Positions 28,871 to 38,038 are shown, counted from the stretch's first letter. The stretch is DNA of 64,000 bases from Pseudogulbenkiania ferrooxidans 2002 (GCF_000174355.1 NZ_ACIS01000012.1:20795-84794), one strand, 5' to 3'. Notes: a model not told the origin generated them from the sequence alone. Numbers and translations are program-made.

Positions 28871-29192
28871 TAGCCCGTCCGCGTTAAGGCGAATAATCCC
28901 GAAGCATTATATCGGAAGGGGATGCTTGACACAGCTATCACGTTGTCAATCGTTTCACCCGAACCTTACCACTTCACGCCTCGTCCCTTCCATAGCAAAA
29001 CCGCCAAATCGATAGCGATTTGTCATCCGCCCCGGCCCTTTTCGTCTCTGGCGGTGCGTATTTGTCATGTTCATGGCGAACCATTCACGCCAACGTCGTG
29101 CCCCAGCAGCCTGCTGGCACCAGGGAAAGCGTAGCACTTGCCATTTAGTACTAATTAGAACTAAACTAATACGAACCAAAACAGGACTGCCC
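28871..29192. promoter_or_regulatory. 322-bp divergent intergenic region, zipA/marR
   Basis: It holds the promoters of zipA (minus) and of the marR operon (plus). A CAAATCG/CGATTTG inverted repeat with a 4-nt centre lies at 29005-29022. The tandem operator-like decamers at 29145-29164 are listed separately. The last 60 nt before marR are clearly AT-rich against the background. Confidence 0.55.
29145..29164. promoter_or_regulatory. Tandem decamer operator upstream of marR
   Basis: TTAGTACTAA (a perfect palindrome, 29145-29154) is followed directly by TTAGAACTAA (29155-29164), and ACTAAT comes next. The doubled TTAG-NN-CTAA unit, about 30 nt upstream of the marR start codon, has the size of a MarR-dimer site and suggests autoregulation of the marR-cytochrome b561-yceI operon. 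Confidence 0.6.
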
Positions 29193-29660
29193 GTGGATAC
29201 CGTTTACAAGACCGACGTTCTCCCCGTCATTCGGGAGCTGGTGCGCGCTTTCCAGGCGTTCGAACAGTATTCGGCACGTCACGTGCGCGAACTCGGCCTG
29301 ACCCCGCCGCAGTTCGACGTGATCGCCACGCTCGGCAACACGCCGGGCATGAGCTGCAAGGAGCTCTCGGAAAAAACCCTGATCACCAAGGGCACCCTGA
29401 CCGGCGTGATCGACCGACTCGCCGAAAAAGGCGTAGTGACGCGCCAGGAGCGGCCCGAGGATCGCCGTAGCGTGTTCATCTCACTGACCGCGGCCGGGGA
29501 GGAATTGTTCCGCCAGGTGTTTCCGGCACACTGCGACTACATGCACCAGGCCTTCAGCCAGTGCAGCCGCGACCAGCTTGAGCTCTGGTCGAACCAGCTG
29601 GCGGGGTTGAAGACGGTACTCAACCAGGCTTTGGAGAAACAAGAAAATGAATCGACCTGA
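29193..29660 (+). CDS. MarR-family transcriptional regulator
   Basis: The 155-residue protein has a MarR winged helix: 'LGLTPPQFDVIATLGNTPGMSCKELSEKTLITKGTLTGVIDRLAEKGVVTRQERPEDRRSVFISLT' includes the recognition helix and the DRR wing motif. GTG at 29193 is the likely start. It follows AGGA, and translation from the upstream ATG would run through the operator-like repeats. It overlaps the cytochrome b561 gene by 14 nt, so it should control that operon. Two cysteines (in 'GMSCKEL' and 'PAHCDYM') could sense oxidants, but this is only a possibility. Confidence 0.85.
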   Translation: MDTVYKTDVLPVIRELVRAFQAFEQYSARHVRELGLTPPQFDVIATLGNTPGMSCKELSEKTLITKGTLTGVIDRLAEKGVVTRQERPEDRRSVFISLTAAGEELFRQVFPAHCDYMHQAFSQCSRDQLELWSNQLAGLKTVLNQALEKQENEST

Positions 29661-30192
29661 ACGTTACGCCACCCCGTCCATCCTGCTGCACTGGCTGGTG
29701 GCGCTGCTGATCGTGGTGGGGTTCGGCCTGGGCCTGACCCTGTCCGGCATGCCGCTGTCGCCGACCAAGTTCAAGCTGATCGGCTGGCACAAGTGGCTGG
29801 GCATCAGCGTGCTGGCGCTGCTGGCATTGCGCCTCGCAGGGCGGCTGCTGTGGCCGGCACCGGCGCTGCCCGGGACGATGTCGCCGCTGGCGCAACTGGC
29901 CGCCAAGGGCGGGCATCTGGCGCTGTACGCGCTGATGCTGGCGGTGCCGCTGACCGGCTGGTTGATGAGCTCGGCCTACGGCATCCCGGTGGTCTATCTT
30001 GGCCTGATCCCGCTGCCCGACCTGATCGCGGCCAACGAGACCCTGGCCCATCAGCTCAAGGAAGTGCACGAACTGCTCAACTGGACGCTGGCGCTGGCCG
30101 TGGCCGGCCACGTGCTGGTGGCGTTCAAGCACCATTTCATCGACCGCGACGGCCTGCTGTTCCGCATGAGCCTGAAACAGCCGCGCGCCTGA
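29647..30192 (+). CDS. Cytochrome b561 family protein
   Basis: The 181-residue integral membrane protein has four helices and histidines positioned for heme b ('LLHWLVALL', 'GWHKWLGISV', 'VHELLNWTLALAVAGHVLVAFKHHF'). It matches the CybB/YodB family of quinol-dependent di-heme cytochromes. Its gene is translationally coupled to marR and followed 29 nt later by yceI. The pair cytochrome b561-yceI is common, and in E. coli yceI is linked to yceJ, a b561 protein. It probably passes electrons between the quinone pool and a periplasmic partner. Confidence 0.88.
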   Translation: MNRPERYATPSILLHWLVALLIVVGFGLGLTLSGMPLSPTKFKLIGWHKWLGISVLALLALRLAGRLLWPAPALPGTMSPLAQLAAKGGHLALYALMLAVPLTGWLMSSAYGIPVVYLGLIPLPDLIAANETLAHQLKEVHELLNWTLALAVAGHVLVAFKHHFIDRDGLLFRMSLKQPRA

Positions 30193-30221
30193 CCTTCACA
30201 ACTTTGCTACCGAGACCCGAC

Positions 30222-30770
30222 ATGAGAGTGCTGATTTCCGCCGCCCTGCTGCTGGCGACCCCGCTGGCCTTCGCCGCGCCGGCCGACCTGACCCAAAGCC
30301 GCATCGGCTTCGCCATGAAACAACTGGGCACGCCGGTCGACGGCGGTTTCAAGAGCTTTTCGGCCAACGTCGAGCTGAACCCGGCCAAGCCGGAGGCCGG
30401 CAAGGCCGACATCACCATCCAGACCGGCAGCATCAGCCTGCCGACGCGCGACGCGGAAGCCGAGGCCAAGAAGAAGGAGTGGTTCAACGCCGCCCAGTTC
30501 CCGACCGCGCGTTTCGTGTCGAGCAGCATCAAGAGCGCCGGCCCCAACCGCTACCAGGTGACCGGCAAACTCACGCTCAAGGGCATCACCCGCGACGTCA
30601 GCGCGCCGTTCACGCTGAAACAGCAAGGCGCCCTGAGCGTGGTGGAAGGCGTGATGCCGGTGTCCCGTCTGGCCTTCAAGATCGGCGAAGGCGACTGGAC
30701 CGATACCGGCACCGTCGCCGACGAAGTGCAGATCAAGTTCCGCGTGGCTTTCCCGGCCGCGACCAAGTAG
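30222..30770 (+). CDS. YceI family periplasmic protein (first copy)
   Basis: The 182-residue product has a clear signal peptide (cleavage after 'PLAFA', about residue 19) and a YceI lipocalin-like barrel. Key parts are 'ADITIQTGSISLPTRDAEAEAKKKEWFNAAQFPTARFVSSSIK', 'GKLTLKGITRDVSAPFTL' and 'DTGTVADEVQIKFRVAF'. YceI proteins bind isoprenoids such as ubiquinone-8 in the periplasm. The longer open frame upstream overlaps the cytochrome gene and is not used. A structured repeat begins exactly at its stop codon. Confidence 0.88.
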   Translation: MRVLISAALLLATPLAFAAPADLTQSRIGFAMKQLGTPVDGGFKSFSANVELNPAKPEAGKADITIQTGSISLPTRDAEAEAKKKEWFNAAQFPTARFVSSSIKSAGPNRYQVTGKLTLKGITRDVSAPFTLKQQGALSVVEGVMPVSRLAFKIGEGDWTDTGTVADEVQIKFRVAFPAATK

Positions 30771-30943
30771 GACCTGTTCACGATCCGTCGCGAGCGGCCC
30801 TCAGCGGGGTGAAGAGCAGCACAGAAACCGGAATGGACATGGCGTCCATGAGGATTTCTGATCGCTGAGCGAATCCATAGATTCGCACGCAGTACACATG
30901 AGCCCCGATCAGGGATCGCGCAGCAGGATCGTCAGCAGGTTCC
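30770..30943 (+). repeat. Structured MITE-like repeat, family 1, copy E (divergent)
   Basis: Terminal inverted repeats GGACCTGTTCACGATCC (from 30770) and GGATCGTCAGCAGGTTCC (to about 30943) pair with one bulge and a few mismatches. Inside are the two hairpins shared by the family: AGAAA...TTTCT enclosing ATGGAC/GTCCAT, and GCGAATC/GATTCGC. The outer stems differ in sequence from the other copies but keep their pairing. It starts at the last base of the yceI stop codon and lies between the two yceI genes. Confidence 0.8.
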
Positions 30944-30969
30944 AAGCAACCCGCAGGAGAAAGTAAGAC

Positions 30970-31542
30970 ATGATGAAGCAGACCCTGATCGCCGCCGCTC
31001 TGGCCGGCCTGAGCACCGCCGCCCTCGCCGCCCCGGTGACCTACAACGTCGACCCGACCCATACCTTCGCCCAGTACGAAGTGAACCACCTGGGCTTCTC
31101 GGTCCAGTCCGGCACCTTCACCAAGACCAGCGGCAAGGTCGAGCTCGACAGCGCCGCCAAGAAAGGCGCGGTCGACATCACCATCGACGCCGACTCGCTG
31201 CAGACCTTCCTGCCGGACCGCGACAAGCACCTGAAGAGCAAGGACTTCTTCAACGTGGCGCAGTACCCGACCATCACCTTCAAGTCCAAGAACCTGGAGT
31301 TCGCCGGCGACAAGCTGACCGCGCTGAAGGGCGACCTGACCATCCTCGGCGTGACCAAGCCGGTCACGCTGAAAGTCACCCAGTTCGGCGGCAAGCCGAA
31401 CCCGATGACCGGCAAGCAGACCTACGGTGCCAACGCCGAGACCGTGATCAAGCGCAGCGACTTCGGCATGAAGACCTTTCTGCCGGCCATCGCCGACGAC
31501 GTGGTGCTGAAAGTGGCGATCGAAGCCGTCAAGGCCGAGTAA
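30970..31542 (+). CDS. YceI family periplasmic protein (second copy)
   Basis: The 190-residue product has a signal peptide (cleavage after 'TAALA', about residue 20) and the full YceI signature: 'YNVDPTHTFAQYEVNHLGFS', 'LKSKDFFNVAQYPTITFKSK', 'LTILGVTKPVTLKVTQFG', 'RSDFGMKTFLPAIADDV'. It is closer to the classical E. coli YceI than the first copy and keeps the aromatic and histidine residues around the lipid pocket. AGGAG upstream supports ATG at 30970. A terminator follows. Confidence 0.93.
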   Translation: MMKQTLIAAALAGLSTAALAAPVTYNVDPTHTFAQYEVNHLGFSVQSGTFTKTSGKVELDSAAKKGAVDITIDADSLQTFLPDRDKHLKSKDFFNVAQYPTITFKSKNLEFAGDKLTALKGDLTILGVTKPVTLKVTQFGGKPNPMTGKQTYGANAETVIKRSDFGMKTFLPAIADDVVLKVAIEAVKAE

Positions 31543-31566
31543 GCCCCTCGCTCCGTAGCAATCACG

Positions 31567-31600
31567 ACAGCCCGCCTGATTGGCGGGCTGTTTGTTTTGG
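31567..31600 (+). terminator. Intrinsic terminator of the marR-b561-yceI operon
   Basis: A 10-bp stem ACAGCCCGCC/GGCGGGCTGT with loop TGATT is followed by TTGTTTT. It lies 24 nt after the second yceI stop. Confidence 0.85.
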
Positions 31601-31647
31601 GGATGGGCATCTGACGGCCAGGATACCTATCGACATAACGGCCATTG

Positions 31648-31820
31648 GAGCCCGTTTCAGCAGGCGAACGAGCCAAAGCAGGTTGAGTGTCGCCGGAGCA
31701 CAGGAACCGTAATGGACACGGAGTCCATGAGGGTTCCCGATCGCTGAGCGAATCAACAATTCGCACGCAGTCCGCCGGCGCTCAAGATGCGCAGGCGCAG
31801 CCGACTGATGAAATGGGCTT
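31648..31820 (+). repeat. Structured MITE-like repeat, family 1, copy A
   Basis: The ends GAGCCCGTTTCAGCAG (31648-31663) and CTGATGAAATGGGCTT (31805-31820) are inverted repeats. Inside are a TTGAG...CTCAA stem, a hairpin GGAACC...GGTTCC enclosing AATGGAC/GTCCATG, and a second hairpin GCGAAT/ATTCGC. The element ends one base before the smc stop codon, in the space between convergent yceI and smc. Confidence 0.85.
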
Positions 31821-34800
31821 TCAGGCGGTCTCGCGCATCTGCAAGGCCTCGACGATGTCCACCGCCACGATGCGGCTGACGCCCTGTTCCTGCATGGTGA
31901 CGCCGACCAGCTGCTCGGCCATCTCCATGGTCAGGCGGTTGTGCGAGATGTAGAGGAACTGGGTGCGCTCCGCCATGCGCTTGACCAGATCGCAGAAGCG
32001 GCTGGTATTGGCGTCGTCGAGCGGGGCGTCGACCTCGTCCAGCAGGCAGAACGGCGCCGGGTTGAGCGAAAACAGCGAGAACACCAGACTCATCGCGGTG
32101 AGCGCCTTCTCGCCGCCGGAGAGCAGGTGAATGGTGCTGTTCTTCTTGCCCGGCGGCTGGGCGATGATCTGCACCCCGGCGTCCAGGAGGTCCTCTCCGG
32201 TCAGCACCAGTTCGGCGCGGCCGCCGCCGAACAGCGTCGGGAAGAATTCGCTCATCTTGGCGTTGACCGCGTCGTAGGTGGACTGCAGCATGTCGCGCGT
32301 CTCGCCGTCGATCTTGGCGATCGCCTCCTCCAGCGTGGCCATCGCCTGCAGCAGGTCGTCGGACTGGCTGGCCAGGTAGTCGCCGCGCTCGCGCGCCTGC
32401 TGCAACTCGTCGAGCGCCGCCAGGTTGACCGCGCCGAGGTTTTCCAGCGCGCGCGCCAGGCGCGCGATCTCGGCCGCCAGCGTGTTCGGTTTGACGGCGT
32501 CGGTGAGGTCGGCCAGCAGCACCCCCTCGTCGGCCCCGGCTTCCTTCAGCTCCTCGCTGAAGCGCTCGACGCCGAGCCGTGCCTCCTGGTGTTTCAGCAG
32601 CCAGTCGGCGCGGGCGTTGCGCAACGCCGGCAGCGCGGCGCTGACGTCGTGCTGGCGCTGGCCGAGCTGGCGCAGTTGCTCGGTCAGGCCGTTGAGCCGG
32701 TCACGTACCGCGGCCAGTTGCGTGTCGCGCTCATCGCGCTGTTCCAGCGCCAGTTGCAGCGCCTCCTCCGGCACCGCCTCGTCCACCGTCAAGGCCTCTT
32801 CGGCCAACGTTTCGAGCCGTTCCGCCAGCTGGTCGTCGCGTTCTTCCAGTTCCTTGGCGCGGCGCGCCAGTTCGCCCACCTTCTGCTCGGCGGTGGTCAG
32901 CTCGAGGCGTGCCTCGTGCACCAGGCGCTCGGCGTCGCGCGTCTTGTTGCGTGCCAGTTGCAAGCCGGTCTCGGCGTTGAGCCGCGCCAGCCGCGCGTCT
33001 TCCAGCGCCTCCACCAGCTCCTCCAGCATCAGCGCCGCTTCCTCGCTGCCGATGCCGGCCTCGTCGATCTCCTCCGCGGCATGGGTGCGCTCGTCGGCGA
33101 TGCGCTGGCGCTCGGCCTCGATCGCGGCGAGCCGCGCCGCCCCCTGGCGCGCCGCCTGGTCGAGCTTGACCTGCTCCAGCGTCACGGCGTTGAGCTCGGC
33201 TTCGAGGCGGGTCAGCGCTCCCTTCTGGGCGCGCACCGCTTCGGCCAACATGGCGCTCTGGCTTTGCAGCGTTTCGCGCCGGCGCTGGCCGGCATCGAGC
33301 GCCGGCTGCAGCTCGGCGGCACGTTGCAGCGCGGCGTCGAGCGCGCCCTTGCGCGCCATCACCCCGTCGTCGCTGGCGGCGGCGTGGAAACTGACGCTGG
33401 CGGCGCCGACACGATGCCCTTGCGGCGTCACCCAGCATTCACCGGCGGCCAGTTCCGCGCGCCGCGCCAGCGCCTGCTCCAGCGTCTCGGCGCGGTACAC
33501 GCCGGCGAGCCAGTCGGCGAGCACGGCCGCGAACGTGTCATCGGCCTTGACGCAATCGAGCAGTGCCGGCCACGACCGGTCAGCACGTAACACTGCGTGC
33601 GTTGTGTTGTCCACCAGACAGAGCGGGGCCGGCGGCAGGGTATCCGGCAACTGGCCGGCACGTGCGGTCAGCCGTTCTGCCAGCACCGCCTCCAGCGCCA
33701 CGCGCCAGGTGGGATCGACGTCGAGCGACTGCCACAGCGCCGGCGCCTCGGCCAGGCCCTGCTGCGCCAGCCAGCCGGCCAGCTGCTCGCCGGCCGCCTC
33801 GCGCGCCAGCACCGCCTGCAACGCCGCCGCCTCGGCCTCGGCCCGCGCCAGCTGGGCGCGCTGCTCAGCCAGCGTCTCGTCGAGCTTTTCGCGCTCGGCG
33901 GCCAGGTCGGCCAGCTTGGCTTCGTCGGCCACCACGCGGGCACGCACCGCGTCGAGCGCGGCACGGGCGCGCGCCACTTCGGCCTCGGCCGCCGCCAGCG
34001 CCGCCGGCTCGGGCAGGTTGAGGTCGGTCAGCTCGCGCGTCAGCGCCGCCTCGCGCGTCGCCAGCTGCTGCAGCGCCTGGTTCAAATGCTCGATGCGCTG
34101 GCGCCCCAGGTCGCGCTCGCGCGTCAGGTTGGCCTGCTGACTGGTAAGCTGGGTCAGCGCCTGGTCGGCCTGGCGGAACGCCCCGTCGGCACGCGGCAGC
34201 GCGTCGGCGCCATCCTCCAGCGCCAGCTGCGCCTCCTCCAGCTTGAGCTGCGCCTCCTCGTGGCGCGGCAACCAGTCGTCGAGCTGGGCCGCCACTTGGG
34301 CGCGGCTTTCGGCCAACGTTTGCCGCTCGCTGCTGGCGCTGGCCAGTTCGCGCGTGAGCCGGGCGCGGCTCTGCTCGCGGTGGCGCTGCGCCTCTTCCAG
34401 GCGCGCCAGCTGGGCGTTGGCCTCGAACAGCGCCTGCTGCGCCTCGTGCACCGCGTCGCTGGCGGCGAAGTGCTGCTCGCGCACCGTTTCCAGCTCGGTG
34501 TCCAGATGGGTCAGCGCCGCCTCCTGCGCCGCTTCCTCGGTTTCGATGCGCGCCAGTTCGGCGCGCGCGGCGGCCTCGGTGCGCGCCGCCTCCTCGCGGC
34601 GCGCCAGCGCCAGCAGGTTCTGCTTGTGGGTCAGCGCCCCCTTCAGATCGTGGAACTGCGCCGCCACCTCGGCCTGCTCGGTCAGTTTCTCGACCTGGCG
34701 CTCCAGCTCCTGGCGCAGATCGCCGATACGATCCAGGTTGTCGCGGGTGTCGGCCAGGCGGTTCTCGGTTTCGCGCCGCCGGTCCTTGTACTTGGACACT

Positions 34801-35306
34801 CCGGCCGCTTCCTCCAGGTAGGCGCGCAGCTCCTCCGGGCGCGCCTCGATGATGCGCGAAATCATGCCCTGCTCGATCACCGCGTAGCCGCGCGCACCGA
34901 CTCCGGTACCGAGGAACAGGTCGGTGATGTCGCGCCGGCGCACCTGCTGGTTGTTGATGTAGTAGCTGGACTCGCCCTGGCGCGTCAGCACGCGCTTGAT
35001 CGCCACCTCGGCGTACTGCCCCCACGGCCCGGTGAGCTGGCCGTCGCCGTTGTCGAACACCAGCTCGACCGAGGCGCGGCTCACCGGCTTGCGCGTGGAA
35101 GAACCGTTGAAGATCACGTCCTGCATCGATTCGCCGCGCAGCTGCTTGGCCGACGACTCGCCCAGCACCCAGCGCACCGCGTCGATCACGTTGGACTTGC
35201 CGCACCCGTTCGGGCCGATCACCGCCACCAGTTGGCCCGGCACCGGGATCGCGGTGGGATCGACAAAGGACTTGAAGCCCGACAGTTTGATATGGGTGAG
35301 ACGCAA
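31821..35306 (-). CDS. smc: Chromosome segregation protein SMC
   Basis: The 1161-residue protein has the N-terminal ATPase half with Walker A 'AVIGPNGCGKSNVIDAVRWVLGE' and a long coiled coil rich in Ala/Glu/Arg. A hinge lies at about 520-660. The C-terminal half carries the signature 'LLSGGEKALTAMSLVFSLF' and Walker B 'PFCLLDEVDAPLDDAN'. SMC dimers with ScpA and ScpB organise and separate sister chromosomes. The start is TTG with an AGGA site 4 nt upstream; no ATG or GTG gives the conserved 'RLTHIKLSGFKSFVDP' N-terminus. Confidence 0.96.
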   Translation of the reverse strand: MRLTHIKLSGFKSFVDPTAIPVPGQLVAVIGPNGCGKSNVIDAVRWVLGESSAKQLRGESMQDVIFNGSSTRKPVSRASVELVFDNGDGQLTGPWGQYAEVAIKRVLTRQGESSYYINNQQVRRRDITDLFLGTGVGARGYAVIEQGMISRIIEARPEELRAYLEEAAGVSKYKDRRRETENRLADTRDNLDRIGDLRQELERQVEKLTEQAEVAAQFHDLKGALTHKQNLLALARREEAARTEAAARAELARIETEEAAQEAALTHLDTELETVREQHFAASDAVHEAQQALFEANAQLARLEEAQRHREQSRARLTRELASASSERQTLAESRAQVAAQLDDWLPRHEEAQLKLEEAQLALEDGADALPRADGAFRQADQALTQLTSQQANLTRERDLGRQRIEHLNQALQQLATREAALTRELTDLNLPEPAALAAAEAEVARARAALDAVRARVVADEAKLADLAAEREKLDETLAEQRAQLARAEAEAAALQAVLAREAAGEQLAGWLAQQGLAEAPALWQSLDVDPTWRVALEAVLAERLTARAGQLPDTLPPAPLCLVDNTTHAVLRADRSWPALLDCVKADDTFAAVLADWLAGVYRAETLEQALARRAELAAGECWVTPQGHRVGAASVSFHAAASDDGVMARKGALDAALQRAAELQPALDAGQRRRETLQSQSAMLAEAVRAQKGALTRLEAELNAVTLEQVKLDQAARQGAARLAAIEAERQRIADERTHAAEEIDEAGIGSEEAALMLEELVEALEDARLARLNAETGLQLARNKTRDAERLVHEARLELTTAEQKVGELARRAKELEERDDQLAERLETLAEEALTVDEAVPEEALQLALEQRDERDTQLAAVRDRLNGLTEQLRQLGQRQHDVSAALPALRNARADWLLKHQEARLGVERFSEELKEAGADEGVLLADLTDAVKPNTLAAEIARLARALENLGAVNLAALDELQQARERGDYLASQSDDLLQAMATLEEAIAKIDGETRDMLQSTYDAVNAKMSEFFPTLFGGGRAELVLTGEDLLDAGVQIIAQPPGKKNSTIHLLSGGEKALTAMSLVFSLFSLNPAPFCLLDEVDAPLDDANTSRFCDLVKRMAERTQFLYISHNRLTMEMAEQLVGVTMQEQGVSRIVAVDIVEALQMRETA

Positions 35307-35406
35307 GACGTCCTCGCAGCAAAGGGAGCGGAAGCGCGCATTTTACGACAGGCGGGCGGCGGCGTCGCCCGCTGGTGCCAGTCACGAGTTGTGCCATAAT
35401 GGCTTC

Positions 35407-35967
35407 ATGGAAGCCCTCTCCCTGTCCAATCAGTTCCTGATCGCCATGCCCGGCATGACCGACCCGCTGTTTGCGCGCTCGCTGGTGTATCTTTGCGAGC
35501 ACGGCGAACACGGCGCCATGGGCATCATCGTCAACAAGCCCTCCGGCATCGCCATGGCCCAGCTGTTCGACCAGATCGACCTGCCGCTGACCGAAGAAGC
35601 GCTGCAGGGCGAGCCGGTCTACTTCGGCGGACCGGTGCAGCCGGAGCGCGGCTTCGTGCTGCATATGCCGGTCGGCAACTGGCAGACCAGCCTGCTGGTC
35701 ACCGACGAGCTGGCACTCACCACCTCCAAGGACGTGCTGGTGGCGGTGTCCGAGAACAAGGGCCCGGACACCATGATGGTGAGCCTGGGCTACTCCGGCT
35801 GGTCGAGCGGCCAGCTGGAAGAGGAAATCCGCAACAACGGCTGGCTGACGGTCAACGCCGATCCGCACATCATCTTCTCGCTGCCCGCCGAAGAACGCTA
35901 CGACGCCGCCATGGCGCTGCTGGGATTCGACCCCACCTTGCTCTCCACCGATTGCGGCCATGCCTGA
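35407..35967 (+). CDS. yqgE: YqgE/AlgH family protein (UPF0301)
   Basis: The 186-residue protein contains '[40 protein letters not shown]', '[15 protein letters not shown]' and '[20 protein letters not shown]', which define the YqgE/AlgH family. The molecular role is not settled; AlgH was linked to alginate control in Pseudomonas. It overlaps ruvX by 8 nt. The pair yqgE-ruvX is among the most conserved neighbours in proteobacteria. It is divergent from smc. Confidence 0.93.
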   Translation: MEALSLSNQFLIAMPGMTDPLFARSLVYLCEHGEHGAMGIIVNKPSGIAMAQLFDQIDLPLTEEALQGEPVYFGGPVQPERGFVLHMPVGNWQTSLLVTDELALTTSKDVLVAVSENKGPDTMMVSLGYSGWSSGQLEEEIRNNGWLTVNADPHIIFSLPAEERYDAAMALLGFDPTLLSTDCGHA

Positions 35968-36388
35968 CGGAACCACGCTGGCCTTCGATTTCGGCGAACG
36001 TCGCATCGGCGTCGCCATGGGGGAGACGCTGCTCGGCATCGCCCATCCACTCACCACCATCGACACCGAAATCACCGAGCAGCGCTTCGCCGCCATCGGC
36101 AAGCTGATCGAGGAATGGCGGCCGGCGCAGTTGGTGGTCGGCCTGCCGGTGCACGCCGACGGCACCGAGCACGACCTGACCCGGCTCTCGCGCCGCTTCG
36201 CCAACCGCCTCAAGGGCCGCTTCGGGCTGCCGGTGTGGCTGGTCGACGAGCGCCACACCTCGCTGATCGCGGAAAGCCTGCTCAACGAAGCCGGGGTGCG
36301 TGGCCGCAAGCAGAAGCCGGCGCTCGACCAGGTCGCGGCGCAGGCCATCCTGCAGACTTGGTTCGAACAACCGGGCGAAGCGGTGTGA
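35960..36388 (+). CDS. ruvX: Holliday junction resolvase-like / pre-16S rRNA nuclease YqgF (RuvX)
   Basis: The 142-residue RNase H-fold protein has the catalytic aspartates in '[16 protein letters not shown]', near '[16 protein letters not shown]', and in '[11 protein letters not shown]' and '[11 protein letters not shown]'. In E. coli YqgF is needed for 16S rRNA 5'-end maturation. It starts inside the yqgE end and its TGA overlaps the next ATG, so the genes form an operon. Confidence 0.94.
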   Translation: MPDGTTLAFDFGERRIGVAMGETLLGIAHPLTTIDTEITEQRFAAIGKLIEEWRPAQLVVGLPVHADGTEHDLTRLSRRFANRLKGRFGLPVWLVDERHTSLIAESLLNEAGVRGRKQKPALDQVAAQAILQTWFEQPGEAV

Positions 36389-36843
36389 TGCGCCTGATCG
36401 CGCTCGCGCTGCTGCTGATCGGCGGTGCGGCTTTCGTCTACCTGTGGAAACTGGGCGAGAAGGGGCAGAGCGCCACGCACTGGCCGTCGGCCAGCGGCAC
36501 CATCGTGGAGAGCCGTCTCGACATCCGCTCCCACAACGGCGGCGACGGCAATCGCGACGACTATCTGCCACAGTTGCGCTACCGCTACAGCGTCGGCGGC
36601 GGCGTCCTCGAATCCACCATCCGCCGCTACCCCAACCCCGGCGCGATGCAAAGCCGCGATCAGGCCGAAGCGGTCCTGGCGAAGTACCCGAACGGCGCGG
36701 TGGTACGCGTCTACTACAACCCGGAACGGCCGCAGGAAGCCTGCCTGGAGCCTGGGGAGCACTGGACCGCCTGGGCCGGCAAGGCGCTGACGCTGCTCAT
36801 CGCGGCGGCTGGCCTGGTGCTGCTGCTGAAGGGTGAGGATTAG
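36388..36843 (+). CDS. DUF3592 membrane protein
   Basis: The 151-residue protein has a membrane helix at each end (about 3-20 and 128-147). Between them is a soluble beta domain ('ASGTIVESRLDIRS', 'YLPQLRYRYSVGGGVLESTIRR', 'AVVRVYYNPERPQEACLEPG'), the pattern of the DUF3592 family. The function is unknown. It is coupled to ruvX by a TGATG overlap and ends the operon before a terminator. Confidence 0.8.
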   Translation: MRLIALALLLIGGAAFVYLWKLGEKGQSATHWPSASGTIVESRLDIRSHNGGDGNRDDYLPQLRYRYSVGGGVLESTIRRYPNPGAMQSRDQAEAVLAKYPNGAVVRVYYNPERPQEACLEPGEHWTAWAGKALTLLIAAAGLVLLLKGED

Positions 36844-36870
36844 GCCAGAAGCCAAGCGGACCAAAACGAA

Positions 36871-36895
36871 ACGGGTGCCTCTGGCACCCGTTGTT
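36871..36895 (+). terminator. Intrinsic terminator after the yqgE-ruvX operon
   Basis: A 9-bp stem ACGGGTGCC/GGCACCCGT with loop TCT is followed by TGTTC, 28 nt after the last stop codon. The T-run is short. Confidence 0.7.
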
Positions 36896-36921
36896 CATTG
36901 ATTCAACAACTGCCTCCATGG

Positions 36922-37100
36922 AAGCTTATTCCAGGAGGCGAGCGAGCCACAGCAGGTTGAGTGTCTGCCGGAGCACAGGAACCGGAATGAACACAGAGTA
37001 CATGAGGATTCCGCATCGCTGAGCGGCTCTTCAAAAAGAGTCGCACGCAGTCCGCCAGCACTCAAGATGCAAAGGCACAGCCGCCTAATGGGAGAAGCTC
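36922..37100 (+). repeat. Structured MITE-like repeat, family 1, copy B
   Basis: The ends AAGCTTATTCCAGGAGGC (36922-36939) and GCCTAATGGGAGAAGCTC (37083-37100) are inverted repeats. The second hairpin reads GCGGCTCTT/AAGAGTCGC, different in sequence from the other copies but still paired (one G-T). The right end overlaps the first bases of the ylqF stop codon. Confidence 0.85.
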
Positions 37101-38034
37101 AGCGCGAACCCTTGGCGCGTTGTTCCCGCTCCAGCCGCTCCGCTTCGCGCAAAGCCTGGCGCTCCGCCTCGCGCTCGCGCGCCGCCTTTTCCCAGGCTTT
37201 CCATTCGTCCGGGCGCTCCAGCGTGATCGGGCCGATGCTGCCGGCGCGGAAATCGGTCAGCACGATCTCGGCGGCCTTCTGGATATTCACCCGCCCGCCG
37301 CCCAGCATGGCACCGCGGCGCCTGCCAATCTGCTCCAGCACCTCGAAATCCTGCCAGCCCTCGATATCGCCGACGTTATAGCGCTCCTGCAGCAGCGTGG
37401 TGTAGTGCTTCATCAGGTAGCGCAGCAGCTCCAGCACCACCTCTTCCTCGTCCAGCGCGTTGCGGCCGACCGCGCCGCTGGCGGCCAGGTTGTAGCCGCC
37501 CTCTTCCACCTCGATCTTGGGCCACAGCATGCCGGGGGTATCAACCAGCTCGAAGTCGTCGGCCAGCAGGATGCGCTGCTGACCCTTGGTGATACCCGGC
37601 TCGTTGCCGGTTTTGGCGATGCGCCGCCCGGCCAGGCTATTGATCAGCGTCGACTTGCCGACGTTGGGGATGCCGCAGATCAGCACGCGCAACGGCTTTT
37701 CCAGCCCACCACGGTTGGGTGCCAGCGCACGGCAGGCCGACACCAGCTTGGTGACCGGCGCCCGCTCGCCGGCATCCAGCGCGATGGCGCGGGTACCCGG
37801 CTTGGAACAGTAGTAATCCAGCCAGACCTGGGTGATGGCCGGATCGGCCAGATCCTGCTTGTTGAGAATCTTCAACGCTGGCTTGCCGCGCGTCATGCGC
37901 GCGATCATCGGGTTGGCACTGGACGCCGGCAGACGGGCGTCCAGCATTTCGATGACCACATCGATATCCTTGACGCGCTCGGCCAGATCCTTGCGCGCCT
38001 TGTTCATGTGGCCGGGAAACCATTGAATCGCCAT
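37099..38034 (-). CDS. ylqF: Ribosome biogenesis GTPase YlqF/RbgA family
   Basis: The 311-residue circularly permuted GTPase starts 'MAIQWFPGHMNKARKDLAE', the YlqF signature. It has the G4-like 'ILNKQDLAD' before the P-loop 'CGIPNVGKSTLINSLAG' and 'VDTPGMLWPK' (G3). RbgA acts late in 50S subunit assembly in Bacillus, and the proteobacterial protein is thought to act similarly. The C-terminus is a long Glu/Arg-rich helix. The small DUF3820 gene lies 4 nt upstream and is probably co-transcribed. Confidence 0.93.
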   Translation of the reverse strand: MAIQWFPGHMNKARKDLAERVKDIDVVIEMLDARLPASSANPMIARMTRGKPALKILNKQDLADPAITQVWLDYYCSKPGTRAIALDAGERAPVTKLVSACRALAPNRGGLEKPLRVLICGIPNVGKSTLINSLAGRRIAKTGNEPGITKGQQRILLADDFELVDTPGMLWPKIEVEEGGYNLAASGAVGRNALDEEEVVLELLRYLMKHYTTLLQERYNVGDIEGWQDFEVLEQIGRRRGAMLGGGRVNIQKAAEIVLTDFRAGSIGPITLERPDEWKAWEKAAREREAERQALREAERLEREQRAKGSR

Positions 38035-38038
38035 GCTG

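Noticed and set aside
33597..36864. Long open frames in both directions around the start of smc
   Set aside because: They are shadows of smc, yqgE and ruvX, all of which have clear family motifs.
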